Made by a program: the position numbers and the translations under genes. Below, one piece after another: positions 1-11,595 of a stretch of DNA of 64,000 nt. Below the pieces are notes generated by a model that saw nothing but the letters and a program-made list of their open reading frames with translations, searched no databases and was not told where the DNA came from. The stretch spans positions 993,348 through 1,057,347 of the forward strand of contig VXBA01001023.1 in assembly GCA_013399895.1 (NCBI GenBank). Direction: 5' to 3'. Origin of the DNA: Serilophus lunatus (lineage: Eukaryota > Chordata > Aves > Passeriformes > Eurylaimidae). How positions within the stretch are numbered: the first letter of the stretch is position 1; each line of letters begins with the position of its first letter.

Positions 1-3000
1 AGCAGTAGAATAAACCTGAGAGGTGCATGGAAGCAGCAATCATTAATAAGCACCATCAGTGGTGAACACGCTTCTTCATGAGTTCCGCAGTGTCCACAGC
101 TCAGAGCAGATCCTAATGAACCTTATCTTTGCTGAGATGATGGTTAGGACCAGAAATGGGAGGTGGAGGGGAATTTGACCACCCACAGAACAAATACCAT
201 TATCAAAGTGCAACTCATGCCCTAAAGCGAACTTACTTGCTGGAGTGACATTTCTTCTTGGCATTTCATCTGCTTTGCGAGGTGAGGATCAGGGAGGAGG
301 AGGGGAAGGGGAGAGGGAGAAAAATAGCTCAGCTGACATTTGGAGTGAGTAAATAGCCTCTGCAGGAAGGCGGCTTGCAGAGTGTTTCCACTCGTAACGT
401 GTAATTCACGTACCTCTGAGAGAGGTCACACAGAGAGGGGTGGGAAGGAGAGCAGGCCATCATCCCCGTCTCCATCCCCATCCCCGGGGTGGGCTGGGCA
501 GAGCCGGAAATCGGGGATCAGCCTTGTCAGGTTGTATCTCATCAGTACGGCAGGAACAGGGATTTCATTGCCACTGGAGGTGCCGTTGGTTCCTGTGCTC
601 CTCGAAACATGAAATCTGCTCAATTGAGTGAAAAAGGCAACAGGTCCTTGCGCTGCCAAAGGCCGGGATTGGATCCCCCATGACTCCTTGCATAACCAGG
701 GAAGCACCCGCTGCTTCAGGAGGAAAAGAAAGGAACACCTCAACCTCTCTTGGAGGTCCTGTAGGATTATGAGAGCAGCTGGTTTCCCTGTGCATGTTCA
801 AAAGGAACATCTGCTTGTTTGTACCAGCTGAGGAATCCACCTCTATCTTCCAGCATCTCTTGAGAGGATGCGCGCTCTTATGGAGCAAAACATTTCAGTT
901 GTGATCAGTTCCCCATAACAGTGCAAGAGATGGAGATAAAACAAGGAATGGTCCCTCAAGGCACTGCACAGAGCACAGAGCCTCTGTCTCAGAGAAGGAT
1001 AACTAGGAATAACCCTGCCATCTCCTAATGAGACCCAGTCAGCTCCCAGGACCATTGGACACGAGTTTTTCCTGCCTTGAGTCCCATGAAGCTGCAAAAA
1101 ATCAGTAGCAAACATATGCCAGTAGATAATACAGCATCATTCTCCTGTGCTGACAAATAAGAAGGAAAACGAGGCCTGAACTCCCAAAACACCATCAAAC
1201 TGAATGTGAAATTGGAGTTATGCACTCTAATTGCACCATACCTAACTGGAGATATGTTTTGTCTGAAACATATGAGTATTAACTGCTGTATGAGCAGCAA
1301 TGAGGCTCAGCACAGGTGAATCTGAGGATATTCTGCAGGAATTGTGCCCGGTGGCAGTACAGCAGTAGTGCCACTCACATTATTTCTGCTAAAACAGTGC
1401 CCTGTCAGCTGCAGCTTCACAGGAAGAGTGGCAGTGATGCACCACTGAAGAAAGCAAAACAATGATATGTTGGTCTGAAAAAGCAAGTGGCCTGGGAATA
1501 GCTGTTCTGTGTGCTCAGTACCACGTCTGGCTTCTACCTCCCGTTCCTTGGTGCCACTTGTGGCCACGTAGGTGTCTCCCACTCCCTTGTTACAGATTTC
1601 AGTAAGATGTGAATGTCAAACCAAACTGAAGTTTCTAGTGGCTTTGGACTCCAGAGCTCTGCCATCACTCAGTTGCTTGCACTTTTCTGTTAATATTAAA
1701 GGACTGCAGGAATATTTCAGTGGGATGTAATTCCATTCTTTACCCTCCTATTTTTTTCTGGACCAGAGCGATGCATTGCCGTGGCAGTCAGCTCATGGAC
1801 CACAGTGATTAATATCACTTCCAAACTCTATATCCCAGGGGTCTTGCAGTGTACCGTGGCATTCCTGGTGCTCTGTGAAATGTTGTGAGACGTGGGACGA
1901 TGTCGTGGGAATTCACTCACCACTGGGGCTCACTGAAATGCTCGTCATGGAAGTTACTGCAAATGCAGTCCCCTCCAAGGATTCATTCAGTCATCATGAT
2001 TCATTCTCTACTTGAGTAAATGTTGTGATATTCAAAGGTCAGGAATTATCTTCCCAATCTTGTTTAAAGTCCTGTTCTGTGACAGTTTTAGAGCTGCTCA
2101 AACTAACCTTTAATAGAAAATAAGTTTAAAAGCCGGTAGCTTCCAGTGTTTGTTTTCTCTATCTGCAAAACAAAAATGTGCTTATAAAATACTTTCAAGC
2201 TTTTCTAAACATACATACAACTCTAGTTGTTTTCCATTCACTCTTTCACACATTATGTTTGCTGTCCAGAGTAATGGTCAAATTGTTTTCCACTGGGAAT
2301 ATATTGACCCGCATGACTTTGAGAGAAGTAAAGATCACTCTTCATCTCAGTGCAAAAATCCTTTCTCAAATAAAACAACAAACAGCACTAGCATGTGGAA
2401 ATACCAAAGAAATGAGAGTACCAATTAATGTAGAAAATGTTTTTGATGAGGAAGTAAGAATAATCACCAAAAATCTGCTGGAGAAGGTAATACCAACAAA
2501 CACTGTATCCCCCTGCTAATTTGTTTGAAAACATTATTGAATGAGTTCTCACTTGGGAGAAATAAACTTCATCTTTTACATCTGATAGACATTTTGCAGC
2601 CTCCACCATCCCAGTAGCTGCAAGTGGTTATAGCTTAAGAAAAAATATACTTTCCCTGGACAGCTTTCAAATTAATCTTGACTGCGAGGAAATTGGGCTT
2701 GTTGCATTTCTGCAATTCTTCGCCCTCGAAAGGCAGCGGTGAGGAAATAATGAAACTCTCCTCATCTCTCTAATTAACCATCTTGTGACCAAACCAGAGA
2801 GGGGCAGGAGTGGAAATACCCAGCCCAGTCAGGTAATTGCTGGTAATCACAAAGCTGCCTGAAAAACTGCAGGTCTGGGTGTGTTTGCAGCCTGTGGGGT
2901 TGGAATGGGCCACTTGGCTTTTCAGAATGGAGAGGGACAATGGGGAGGGTTGGAGATGAGTTCCTGCCTTGCAGCCAGGAGTGACCAGGTACCAGATAAA

Positions 3001-3036
3001 GAGTGAAACAGTTGTGCCCACTGCATGTCAGTGAAG
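1..3036. other. Non-coding stretch, no gene recognised
   Basis: I see no coding region, RNA gene or long repeat here. The first 550 bases are purine- and GC-leaning and include a G-quadruplex motif and a C-rich patch of CATCCC-like units near 463-490. From about 1960 to 2650 the sequence is AT-rich and low-copy in appearance. The open frames are all at most 113 codons and overlap on both strands, as random frames do. Confidence 0.6.
292..317 (+). other. G-quadruplex-forming motif
   Basis: Four runs of three or four guanines occur within 26 bases, separated by loops of 7, 2 and 3 bases, which fits the canonical G3+N1-7 pattern. The surrounding 280-325 is almost pure purine. Folding is inferred from the pattern only, and no gene start is recognised next to it. 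Confidence 0.6.
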
Positions 3037-3090
3037 CACAGAATATTCTGAGATGGAAGGGAACCCATAAGGATTATCATTAGAGTGGAG
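3037..3090 (-). repeat. CR1 LINE 3'-terminal fragment, short
   Basis: The plus strand reads as the reverse complement of the extreme 3' end of an avian CR1: an ACAGAAT opening, then GATGGAAGGGAACCCATAAGG, where I remember the avian family as having GTTGGAAGGGACCCACAAGG, then ATTATCATTAGAG in place of ATCATCGAGTCC. About 50 bases are recognisable. CR1 copies are usually truncated at the 5' end, so a tail-only copy is ordinary. The family assignment is from memory of the consensus. Confidence 0.6.
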
Positions 3091-3177
3091 AAGCAAATCT
3101 TAAGGAACTCATTAGGAGAGTCCGAGGATATTTGACCAACCAAAATAATTTGTAGGGTTTTCTCCTATGTTAGATCC

Positions 3178-3229
3178 TTATTTTTATTTTATTTTTTATT
3201 TCATTTTAATTTTTTTATCTCTATTTTAG
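3178..3229 (+). repeat. T-rich low-complexity tract
   Basis: The tract is a degenerate run of T4-7A units, about 85 percent T. It ends in TTTTAG and so resembles a polypyrimidine tract plus splice acceptor, but no downstream donor with an open frame is evident. I treat it as low-complexity sequence. Confidence 0.75.
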
Positions 3230-5470
3230 GTCTTCAGGTTGGGAACAGTATGTTCACCTAGGGTGGGAGTAACTCTGTAGGAGTTCTGTGCAGACATTCT
3301 GTAAATAAACACAGAAAATTACTCTAGATGTATATCTTCCTTTTCATAAGCATCTTCCCATTTTCCATAACTCCATAGCAGTCACATTAGAAGGAATCAC
3401 AGGGACCCAGAGCAACTCTGCTGTGCCCTTAAACGTGGTTGTGAATCCTGATACAGAGCTGCTAAACCACAGAGCTGGAAGTCAAAAATTATTCCAGTTT
3501 TGCACAGCTCATTAAGACACCAGGACAAGGTGCTGCTGGTGGGTGCTGATGCCATTCCCTGGCTGGGGATGACACAGATGTCTAGACCAGTCAGTTGACC
3601 TGAGCAAGACAAATGTGAGCATTTTGGGGAGCTTTTTTTCCCCCCGAGGTTTTGCTCAGCGACCAGACATCTCTAGTTCCCCTTGAGTCCCCTTCCTCTT
3701 TCTCATCCTCGTGCAGCCTTCAGGCTCACCAAGGCAGCTTGGTGACCTGTCAGCTGGGTCATTTCAGAAGGTGAATCTTAAGAAAGCCAACAGTAAGCTC
3801 TTCCCCATCATTTCCGAGCATTTCCGACGAGCCTGTGGCAGTGGGTGAGATACCATTGATCCAGGTGAGGGAGGGAACCTCTGGAGTGGTGGTGGAGCAG
3901 CGATAGGGAGGAAGGTCTAATCTTCTGCATAAATCAGTGTGGTTGTTAAGCAGATCCCTCTCGCTGTGCTAGTCTGTTAAATACCCTTTAGGTGAGCACA
4001 GAAACAACACTGCTTGATGTTAGTGAAAATGAGGAAATACCAAAAGTAAGAGTAAGGGGGTTTTTTGTTTTCCAGCAAAAATGGTTTGCATCGCACAATT
4101 GACTCAGAATCACTTCGCAGATTCCTTTATCTGCAGAATTCCTTTAAAGTTTAACAGTGCAGAACTAATTCTGATGACTCAGTAGCACGAAAATTGTTAT
4201 TTTAAGTGCCGAAAAGGTATTTTCCCTGTGGAATTTCTAGCGCTGAGGCAACGTTCTGAATGTTTTGACTGCTACTTTGTCTGACAATGTAAACAGACAG
4301 GAATAATTTAATGATTAACTCGTTATCCTTGATGCATTCCTTGATGTCTCATCTTGTTATTAACAGTTTGCCTATGTTTTGAAATATATATAATATGAAG
4401 CAGAGCTAATTTTGCTCTGGAATGCTCTTTAACACCATTCCACAACTTTTTCCACCCACTGGCTGAGCTTGGTCAGCAAAGACAGTCTGCATTAACATCC
4501 CAGCAACTCGCTCTGGTGCTTTCAGCTGTACAAAATTAAACCCACTAATAAGAAACTGTTCATCAAAGAACTTGAATATGTGCATAAGCCCATCCTTATT
4601 GAGCCTCGTACTATTTGAGCATAAGCTTAACTTTACTACACGCTGGCAAATCCTGCTTAAAGGAGCCAGACTCTGTTTGCTGGTTGGGCTCTTTCAAATA
4701 CCTCCTGGCACCACATCCTGCTTATGTCACCTTTAATAGTTACCTGTCTATCACTGCCACTTCCTCACACATTCCTCCTCAAAAAGCCTTTTGCAAAAAA
4801 ACTGTGGCCTGATATGAGATCTTGGGGAAAAAATCACATTTGTCTTCGAGCACGAGCGCCGCCTTGTTTTCCATAGAAACTGGAATGTCAAAAAACAACA
4901 GAATGCTTTTGCCATCAGGGAGAATTTTGAAGGCATTTTCACTCAAACTCTCAGTGTGATAATATTATTGTGTGCTGTTATTTTCCTGTTCACATGCCAC
5001 ATTTGTGATATGATGTGTGTGCTGCCTGGGAAGCACTGAGCCAATTTTAAATAACATTAATTCATCACATCAGCATCCAAACAGCAGCACTGACAGAGCC
5101 TACACTGTGAGTGACCCCAAAAAGCAGGAAAATCCTAAGAATCTCTTCTCCCAGTCCTTGGAAAAACATTTTAAAAATGCAACCTCTGCTAGTATTGAAT
5201 GAACCGATGCACCTGAAAGCAATCGGCATGTGAGAAATGGAAACTCTGGCACTAAAATGAGCAGTGAAATAATCGTAAAACCCATAATAGGTGAAGCCTG
5301 ACACATAGCTCCATTCCCAGCACATGGTGGCATCAGCAATTCCTGAATGTGCTGCCTGATCCTCCAGAGTGGAGCTGGCCTGGTGCTGCTGTCAGCTCTC
5401 TCATTCCCTCTGTGATTTCAGTCTGTTGAAGCAAACAGGAGTAGCACAGTTATTGGCACATTTCCTCCAG

Positions 5471-5539
5471 CAGCCACTAATAAAGAAATGTTTCCCCTGA
5501 CATTTCCATTCTACACAAACCAACCTCACAACTGTTACA
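5471..5539 (+). other. Splice-bounded open segment (weak exon candidate)
   Basis: A pyrimidine-rich TTTCCTCCAG precedes the segment and GTAAGTGAG follows it, a full donor consensus after ACA. Only the third frame is open, reading ATNKEMFPLTFPFYTNQPHN and onwards. The length, 69 bases, is a multiple of three. I recognise no protein family. Such pairs of sites arise by chance in a window of this size, so this is a candidate only. Confidence 0.15.
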
Positions 5540-5856
5540 GTAAGTGAGTCAAGTAAAATGAAAAGAAATTACCCAGCTTGATTTGATTCCTATCTGGCAA
5601 CTGCCAGCCAATGGCCAAATGAAAATATTAAGAAGGTAGAAAGATAAAGACCACTGAATAGTTGAGAATGTGCAGTATCTTCTCTCCAAACACATTATGA
5701 TATCAGTATCCATTGCCAAAGCAACAACTGCTCTTATTTTGAGGTATTTCCCTTAGTCCTGCTCTTATGTTGTTAATATTTGGATGGGGCTCTGACAGAG
5801 GCAAACCAGGATGCCTAGGGAGGATGCAGAATTCATTGTTTCTTATTTTCTCTTGC

Positions 5857-6528
5857 CTACATTATGGAAAACTCAAAATAAAAGAGAAAAACTACACAGG
5901 CCTTAAGCACCAGCCCCTCTATCTGTACATGAAAATGAATATGCATCTCTTTATGTCTGCAAAGTTTGCCCAAGCACCCTTGATTGGGAAGCAGGAGTCT
6001 CGTATTCCAGAAGCACTTTTCCATGACAGATTCAAACATCTGCTGCAGAAACGTGGAATCACTAAAGCTATCTTGGTTTAAGATGAAACATGAAGTCTTG
6101 GCTACCTTTTGGCAAGAACCACCAGAGACCCGGTATCCTTTAAAGGACTTTAAAGGCACTTGAGCTTTGTGGGGACTTTGAAGGAATGTAAACTGCGCAG
6201 GAACTGTAGAAAACCACATTTTGTGCATCTCCTCTCTTCTCATGCCTGTAGGCCCTAGTATCTCATCCCTCTTGCCTGGCTTGGGAAGCCCCCTATTCTC
6301 CCTGGGAGAGGGAGCTGAAGCAGAGGTGCTAAATGTGACCCAGTGGCAGATTAACTCCAACTGAACCACTCGTCCCTCCACAGGTGGGAAAACTGCCTGC
6401 CACGGACAAAGCCAGCTGAAAATGCATCTGGGGTAGCTAAGTGTTTGTGTTGCAGGAGCTTCTGGCACAGCCTCTGCTGTATTTATCCTTCCACCCACCT
6501 CCCTTCTACAGAATGGGGATGTGTGCAC
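5857..6528 (-). other. 223-codon open frame, probably not a gene
   Basis: This is the longest ATG-started frame in the window. The predicted protein has no signal peptide, no repeated motif and no family I recognise. By a rough estimate (64 kb, six frames, average stop frequency) one frame of this length has about a one-in-six chance of arising at random. The upstream minus-strand side shows no CpG-rich promoter. The frame could be an unknown exon, but chance is the simpler reading. Confidence 0.12.
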
Positions 6529-7114
6529 TCACTGATCTTATCACCACCACACTTTGATCCAGCTGGGATGCTAGGGCCTTTGGGAATTCCCCACCTTTGA
6601 TAATTCCTGATAGTTACTTTTAAGAAAATACTAGCTGAAGGATGGGGAGGGATTCTTCAAATTCCACCGGGTGAATGGTGGAATTTATCAGGCTGTCCTG
6701 AGCCAGATTTCCTTGGAAAGAACACATTTATTTTGAAGTGTCACATTTTCATTGTGTTCAGCAAGCGGTATCACTTAAGGCCAGAGAAACCCAGTGGAAC
6801 AGGACATTACTGGCATTTTTAATAAGCACAGGAGCCGGCCCTGATAAAAACATTATGAGACATATCTAAACTATGAATAGCTAAGGACTGGGTTTATCCT
6901 GAGCAGTAATTCATTGCCCCTTTATGTTTAGCTTTCGAAATACCACCTCGAGAGAAACTTGACCCCAAGGAAATCTATTTCAGGAATGTGTGTGGCCCCC
7001 ATCCCAGCAGGCTGTGACTGTCTTACCACCTTTATTGGCTTTTCCTCACCATCCTGCTGTGAGGTTGGTCCCACTCATCACCCCAACTTCACCAAGAGCT
7101 GAAAAATATTGCTG

Positions 7115-7225
7115 TGTCTCGTGCTCATTAATACCCAAATTGTGTCAGTTAAGTGACTTTCCCAAGGCTGAGGAGGAAGTCTGTGGCAGAGCAGGGCACC
7201 CAGTGCTCTCCATACCTGCCTGAAC
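7115..7225 (+). repeat. MIR/CORE-type fossil SINE fragment
   Basis: The segment around GTTAAGTGACTTTCCCAAGG, followed by AGGAAGTCTGTGGCAGAGC and finally TGAACCCAGG, follows the order of the amniote MIR 3' half as I remember it (GTTAAGTGACTTGCCCAAGG, then GTGGCAGAGC, then GAACCCAGG). It shares the exact 18-mer AGGAAGTCTGTGGCAGAG with 52363-52380. An old L3/CR1-type tail carrying the same core is an alternative name for the family. Confidence 0.55.
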
Positions 7226-9169
7226 CCAGGAGTAATTTTCTACTCTCAGGGTGCGGCTTCCCACTCCCCAGTAGTAGCCAGGTTACGGGGCTGTCAGAAG
7301 GTGTGTGTTTGTTTTTCCATGGGTAGCATCAGGAGAAAATATCCATCATCTCCTGAGACCAGAGGCATTCCTGAGTGAAAGTGTGGGCGGCTGCAATGTC
7401 ACACCGGGGATCTGGGGAGGTGTTTGCTGTGGGTTGAGCCGAGGCTGTGTCCAGCTGGGCCCATGGCAGGCTGGGGCTTGCACACGTGGAGGATCTTTGC
7501 TGTGGCTTTGTCTGGCTCTTTGTGGGGAAAAAAAAATCAGCTGTATGGCTGCTTGTAGCTGGTGTGTCAGATTCAGAAGGTCCAAGAGGATTGTGAGGAA
7601 ATCTGTTCTGACTTCCCGAGAAACAGGGCTTTCTGCTCTGTAATTCCTGCGTGAAATCTCTGGTGGCAGAGGTGGTGGCTTTGGGTTGGTGTTTCCCCAC
7701 CTGCCTTCTTGCTCCTGGCTGCTTGGTGGACTTTTCTTGTGTCTTGGAATGGGGGAACTGGATGTGAGGGTAGGAAAACTTGATTTATTCTGATCAAGAT
7801 AATGTGCTATGAGGAAATAAGATAACTGGAAGAGTTGATTAAATACTGCACACAAGGGGGAAAAATTTGAAAAGAAAAAAATATTGTATATTTTAAAGGG
7901 CTCTTTTTCATTTCTTTTTCACCTTTGCTACTGTAGGGCAACATGCTCAAGAGCACTTAGTGCTGGTCTAAACACTTCCCTGAGTGACAGTGCTTTTTTT
8001 TTTTGGAGAACTACATTCAAGCTATTGAAAACATCAATTCCTTCATACATGGCAAACAAAATAGGAGTTAGAGATCCACCAGAGGGAAAGGAGAGCAAGT
8101 GATGGTAAAGCAGGGTGGAGGGATAGGTATGCATGAGCGGTTTGTTGGTCACAGACAAACCAGATGGCAATAAGGGGAGTATTTGCCTTTGGTACTTTGG
8201 TTATATCCACCATCAGCTCCTGCCTCACCTAGGGAATATGTCTGAGAAACTCCTTCTTCCCAGTAGGGAGCAAACACCCATAGTCCTGTTCATTAGGGAA
8301 GAGAAAACAGAACCATTTCCCTTTGTCTGTGTCTATTCCCATGCAATGTCTGTGTCTATTCCCATGCAATTTCAGCATTACCTGTTTATAATTGCTTGGG
8401 AAATGTTTTACAAGCATCTGCATCAGGTGAAACATCTTTATTGTGGGAGACTTTTGTAAGGAGACTTCATTCACTGCTGATCACAGGCCCTGCTTTAAGG
8501 CCCACTGGAGTCCATGGGAGGGATGTGTCTTTCCCATGGCCCCAACAGCCTTTTGGTCATGGCCACTACACGAAACTGTTGTACAGCAGCCTGGAGTCTG
8601 CTCCTCCAAGGTATGTTTTGTGTGTTTGTTTGGCCACACACCCCCAGCCTCCCATCACGGGTGAGGAGCACTCCGAGATTCACCCAGGAGCAGCCACATC
8701 CGGGGAACAGTGTGTGAGGTGGGCACGAGAGGGTGCACCCACACACTCTGCAAGTGCTGTAGTGCTCCCTACCACTCACAGATACAGCCTCTGGTAGAGC
8801 AGAGAGGGGATTTTTTCACTGGCATATTTCACTATGGAGCCTGGTCCTGCTGCAGCTGGAATCAAGGTGGAGCTGGAGGAGTAGCTCATCTCCAGGATCA
8901 TGGCCTGGATGTGGGAAAGTGTATGATGTGTTGCATGATTTCCCACTGTCTTGGAGGCAAGAGAAGCTTTCAGGACATTCCTGGAAAAGCTGGGTGTGCC
9001 ACTCACCTGGTGTAGATCACCAAGGACAGCATCCATATCAAACACACTAGCATTTTTTTGCAAGCACTGCAAAACTCCTTTCCTCAACTGGAATTACTCA
9101 TGCTGAGAAAATGCGTGATGTCCCGAGGACTGACTAATTTGGCATCCAGAGCTTCTAGGCCAGTATCTC
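7226..9169. other. Non-coding stretch, no gene recognised
   Basis: Apart from the 23-base tandem duplication at 8324-8369 and an A/T-rich patch at 7855-7920, I see no structured element. Frames on both strands at 7305-7855 overlap one another and show no recognisable protein. Confidence 0.5.
8324..8369 (+). repeat. Perfect 23-bp tandem duplication
   Basis: The unit beginning TGTCTGTGTCTATTCCC occurs twice head to tail with no mismatch at 8324-8346 and 8347-8369. Perfect identity suggests a recent replication-slippage event, possibly polymorphic in copy number. Confidence 0.9.
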
Positions 9170-9830
9170 TCCTGCCAGGACTTTTATATTATCAGTTCCA
9201 TTCATTCCTACCGAAGGCTGATGGGGTGTGATAAAGCAGATGGCCAAAGTCCCAGACAAAGCCCAGGCAGGACAATTAATGACAAGCCGACAGCTCCACA
9301 AAGGGCCCGGGCCCAGGATAATGCTGGCTCTGGAGGGCTGCTGACAATAACATAAAGCCTCTTCCCTCACAATGGGGAGATAAGATACAGTGCTGTAATA
9401 GGAAAGCAATCATCACAAAATGCCATCAATTATAGAAAAGCTGCACCAGCGGGGACTGGTTCACTGTGGCTCAGTCGGTGCCTCGAAATACCTTCGCTGC
9501 GCTTTCGTGGCTTCTCACGACGAGGCTGGTTGGGCACCAGGGAGGCTGAGGCTCCCTCAGCCCAGTTCTTTCATCAGTTTTTGGCTCGTGGAATTACACT
9601 GAATAATATGCTTATTCAGGTTTTTATATCTGTGTACCTATTTTATTACCTTTTATAATGCATACAGGGTCGGATCAGCTTGCAGCAGAACAAAGCTAAT
9701 TACACCTTTCATTACCTAAATATAGCATAATGACAGAGTGTCATTCAAGTGTGGCATTGAGCTGAGAAACCTCATGGCAGGCCAGGACAATGACAAAGGT
9801 TATTCAGCTCCACCTGAATTGCCGCTGGTG
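9170..9830. promoter_or_regulatory. Putative conserved non-coding element / enhancer-like block
   Basis: The block is dense in AT-rich homeodomain-like cores (ACAATTAATGAC near 9271, GCTAATTACACC near 9695), GATA-type sites (GTGATAAAG near 9229, AGATAAGATAC near 9380) and SOX-like ACAAT cores. It encloses a CpG pocket (about 9448-9525, eight CpG) and a 12-base GC palindrome at 9303-9314. Low-copy, AT-rich sequence with many transcription-factor cores is typical of vertebrate developmental enhancers. Conservation itself cannot be tested here, so the call is inference. Confidence 0.3.
9303..9314. other. 12-bp perfect GC palindrome
   Basis: GGGCCCGGGCCC is its own reverse complement. It stands out in an otherwise AT-leaning block. 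No function is known to me. Confidence 0.8.
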
Positions 9831-11510
9831 CAGTGAGAGCGGGGCAGGGTTAATAGACAGGTCACTCCATAAATTACAGTATCGAATGGAAAGGAGTGAA
9901 CACTGCTCTCATCAGCCACTGTATCTTCCAGAGTCAGGAATCTCCAGAGCTGGGGTTAACCTCTTGCCTTCCTCTTGTTTTATATATTTATATATCTGTT
10001 TATATGGATCATGTCTTGCTGCTGAGGCAGATGGTTGGTGGCCATCTCTAGCATGGTTGGTAGCCACTTCTAGCATCTGCTCCCTGTCTATTGTGGCATT
10101 CTTTTGAAACTTAATTAAAAGCTTTTAGCTTTGCAGGAAATTCTACTGAAATCCCTGCTGCCAGATGAATGTTGTCCTCAGTGACATGTCACAGTCTTCC
10201 TCTGACTCTGGTTGGAAAACACCTGCTTTACATCCCCTCTATCCCTCAATGTCCCATGCGAACAGAAGAGGTGATTTGCTTTCAGTTTATTTCTTTACAG
10301 GTCTTCTATTAAGAGGCTTCTCTAGTTTTTAATAAAGGGATGGTGAGGGCAAAGGCTGCTAAAAACAGCATTCATAAAAATTATTATCAGAAACTATTTT
10401 GTTTCTGCCAAAGCAAGCAAATCACAGAAAGTTTCTACTTTCCTTGGTGTGTTTCTGTTTTCCATCAAAACCAGAAAATGAGACATTTTAATTTGTGAAT
10501 TAATTTGTTGAGGAGTTGAATCATTTTCATTCCAGTTTTTCTAGGTTCTTGCTGAGTATTTGTGTTGCAGTTAATATGGTTTTTTCCCCCTTATCTTTTT
10601 GGCTAAAGAAAAAAATATTTCTATCACAAATCATCCTTTCCCTCCCTAATTTTTGCCTGAAAGGTGAAAGGCATTGCAGGGCTGTAATTCCACTGTAGCA
10701 GCACTGCCTACATGAAAAATTGTTTGGGCCACAAAGCTACGCCAGGAGACAAATGAGGTCGTCTTACACCTTGCAAGAATTTCCAGCTACCATGAAGAGA
10801 GGCATATCTCCAGTAGTTTGAGAGCTCAGGCTGATACTGGTTTAATTTCTGAGTGCTGCAAAAATGGAGTCTTTTTTGACAGATTGATAGTTTTTTGACA
10901 GGTTTGGTAGTCTCTGGTTTTCTTTACACCAGTTGTGTAGTAGTGGTGACATTCTCCGTTCCCTGTTCCTGTATTTGTAATGTACTGACACTTCTCTTTA
11001 CCAGGGGTTTTATGGGTTGGGGGATACTTGAATCAAAGGAGAGTCTGATGTGCTCCAATAGATACTCTTCATCCACCTCCTCATTTCACAAAAATGCTGG
11101 TGAGGTACTTTAAAAGTCATGAATACAGATTGAACTTTTAGAAATGTCATCAATTCTTTGGTCCAGAATATCCTTCAAAAAGCTGGAAAATAAAGTTTTC
11201 AGTGGCCCTAGGACTAAGCAATTTGTTTCAGTTATTAATATTGATGTTATGCCAGCTTTAGTGTCCAGCAGGGTAGACCTGTGACCATGGCTTACATTGA
11301 GATTTTGCTTCTTGTGCAAGGAACATCTTCTTCGTCCTCTTTGACTGTTTTGTCCTTCCTCCTCTCCAAATTACTCAAATTGCCCCTTTGCTTGGACACA
11401 AAGCAGCACATAGGTCCTGGCTCTGTGGTGGGAGCACCAGGATCACATCTGGAAGCAAATGAAATACAATTTGCAGAAAACTGAACTCCAGAGTTCGGAG
11501 GAGCCGAGTG
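9831..11510. other. Non-coding stretch, no gene recognised
   Basis: It holds an imperfect 22-base tandem duplication (10033-10076) and a short AT-rich tract of TTTATATATT units near 9978-10007. No open frame here exceeds 105 codons and none is recognisable. Confidence 0.5.
10033..10076 (+). repeat. Imperfect 22-bp tandem duplication
   Basis: GGTTGGTGGCCATCTCTAGC and its adjacent copy GGTTGGTAGCCACTTCTAGC (each followed by AT) lie head to tail with three differences. This is a simple local duplication, older than the one at 8324. Confidence 0.85.
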
Positions 11511-11595
11511 CTTTGAACAAGGTGACAAGGAAAGTGTCTGATGGGATAAAAAACGAACATGGTTTTCCAGAGCTGGAGATTAGCACCCCAACAGG
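11511..11595 (+). repeat. MIR/CORE-type fossil SINE fragment, diverged
   Basis: The order GAACAAGGTGACAAGGAAAG, then GAACATGGTTTTCCAGAGC, then GAGATTAGCACCCCAACA parallels the fossil SINE tail (CCAAGGTCACACAGGAAGTC, then GAACCCAGGTCTCCC, then a CTAGTGCCCTAACCA-like end). It is more diverged than the copies at 7115 and 52358. An open frame runs through it, but there is no reason to think it is translated. Confidence 0.35.

Larger units (their letters stand above)
3091..7114. other. Non-coding stretch, no gene recognised
   Basis: It contains a T-rich low-complexity tract at 3178-3229, a short tandem of ATTTCCGA near 3808-3830, and one 69-base splice-bounded segment (5471-5539, listed separately). 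The block at about 6835-6960, with several ATGAATA- and ATTCATTG-type sites, could be a conserved non-coding element, but that cannot be shown from one sequence. The long minus-strand frame at 5857-6528 is listed separately. Confidence 0.5.

Noticed and set aside
3178..3240. Long T-rich tract ending in TTTTAG, considered as a splice acceptor
   Set aside because: No open frame with a credible donor follows. It is simple low-complexity sequence.
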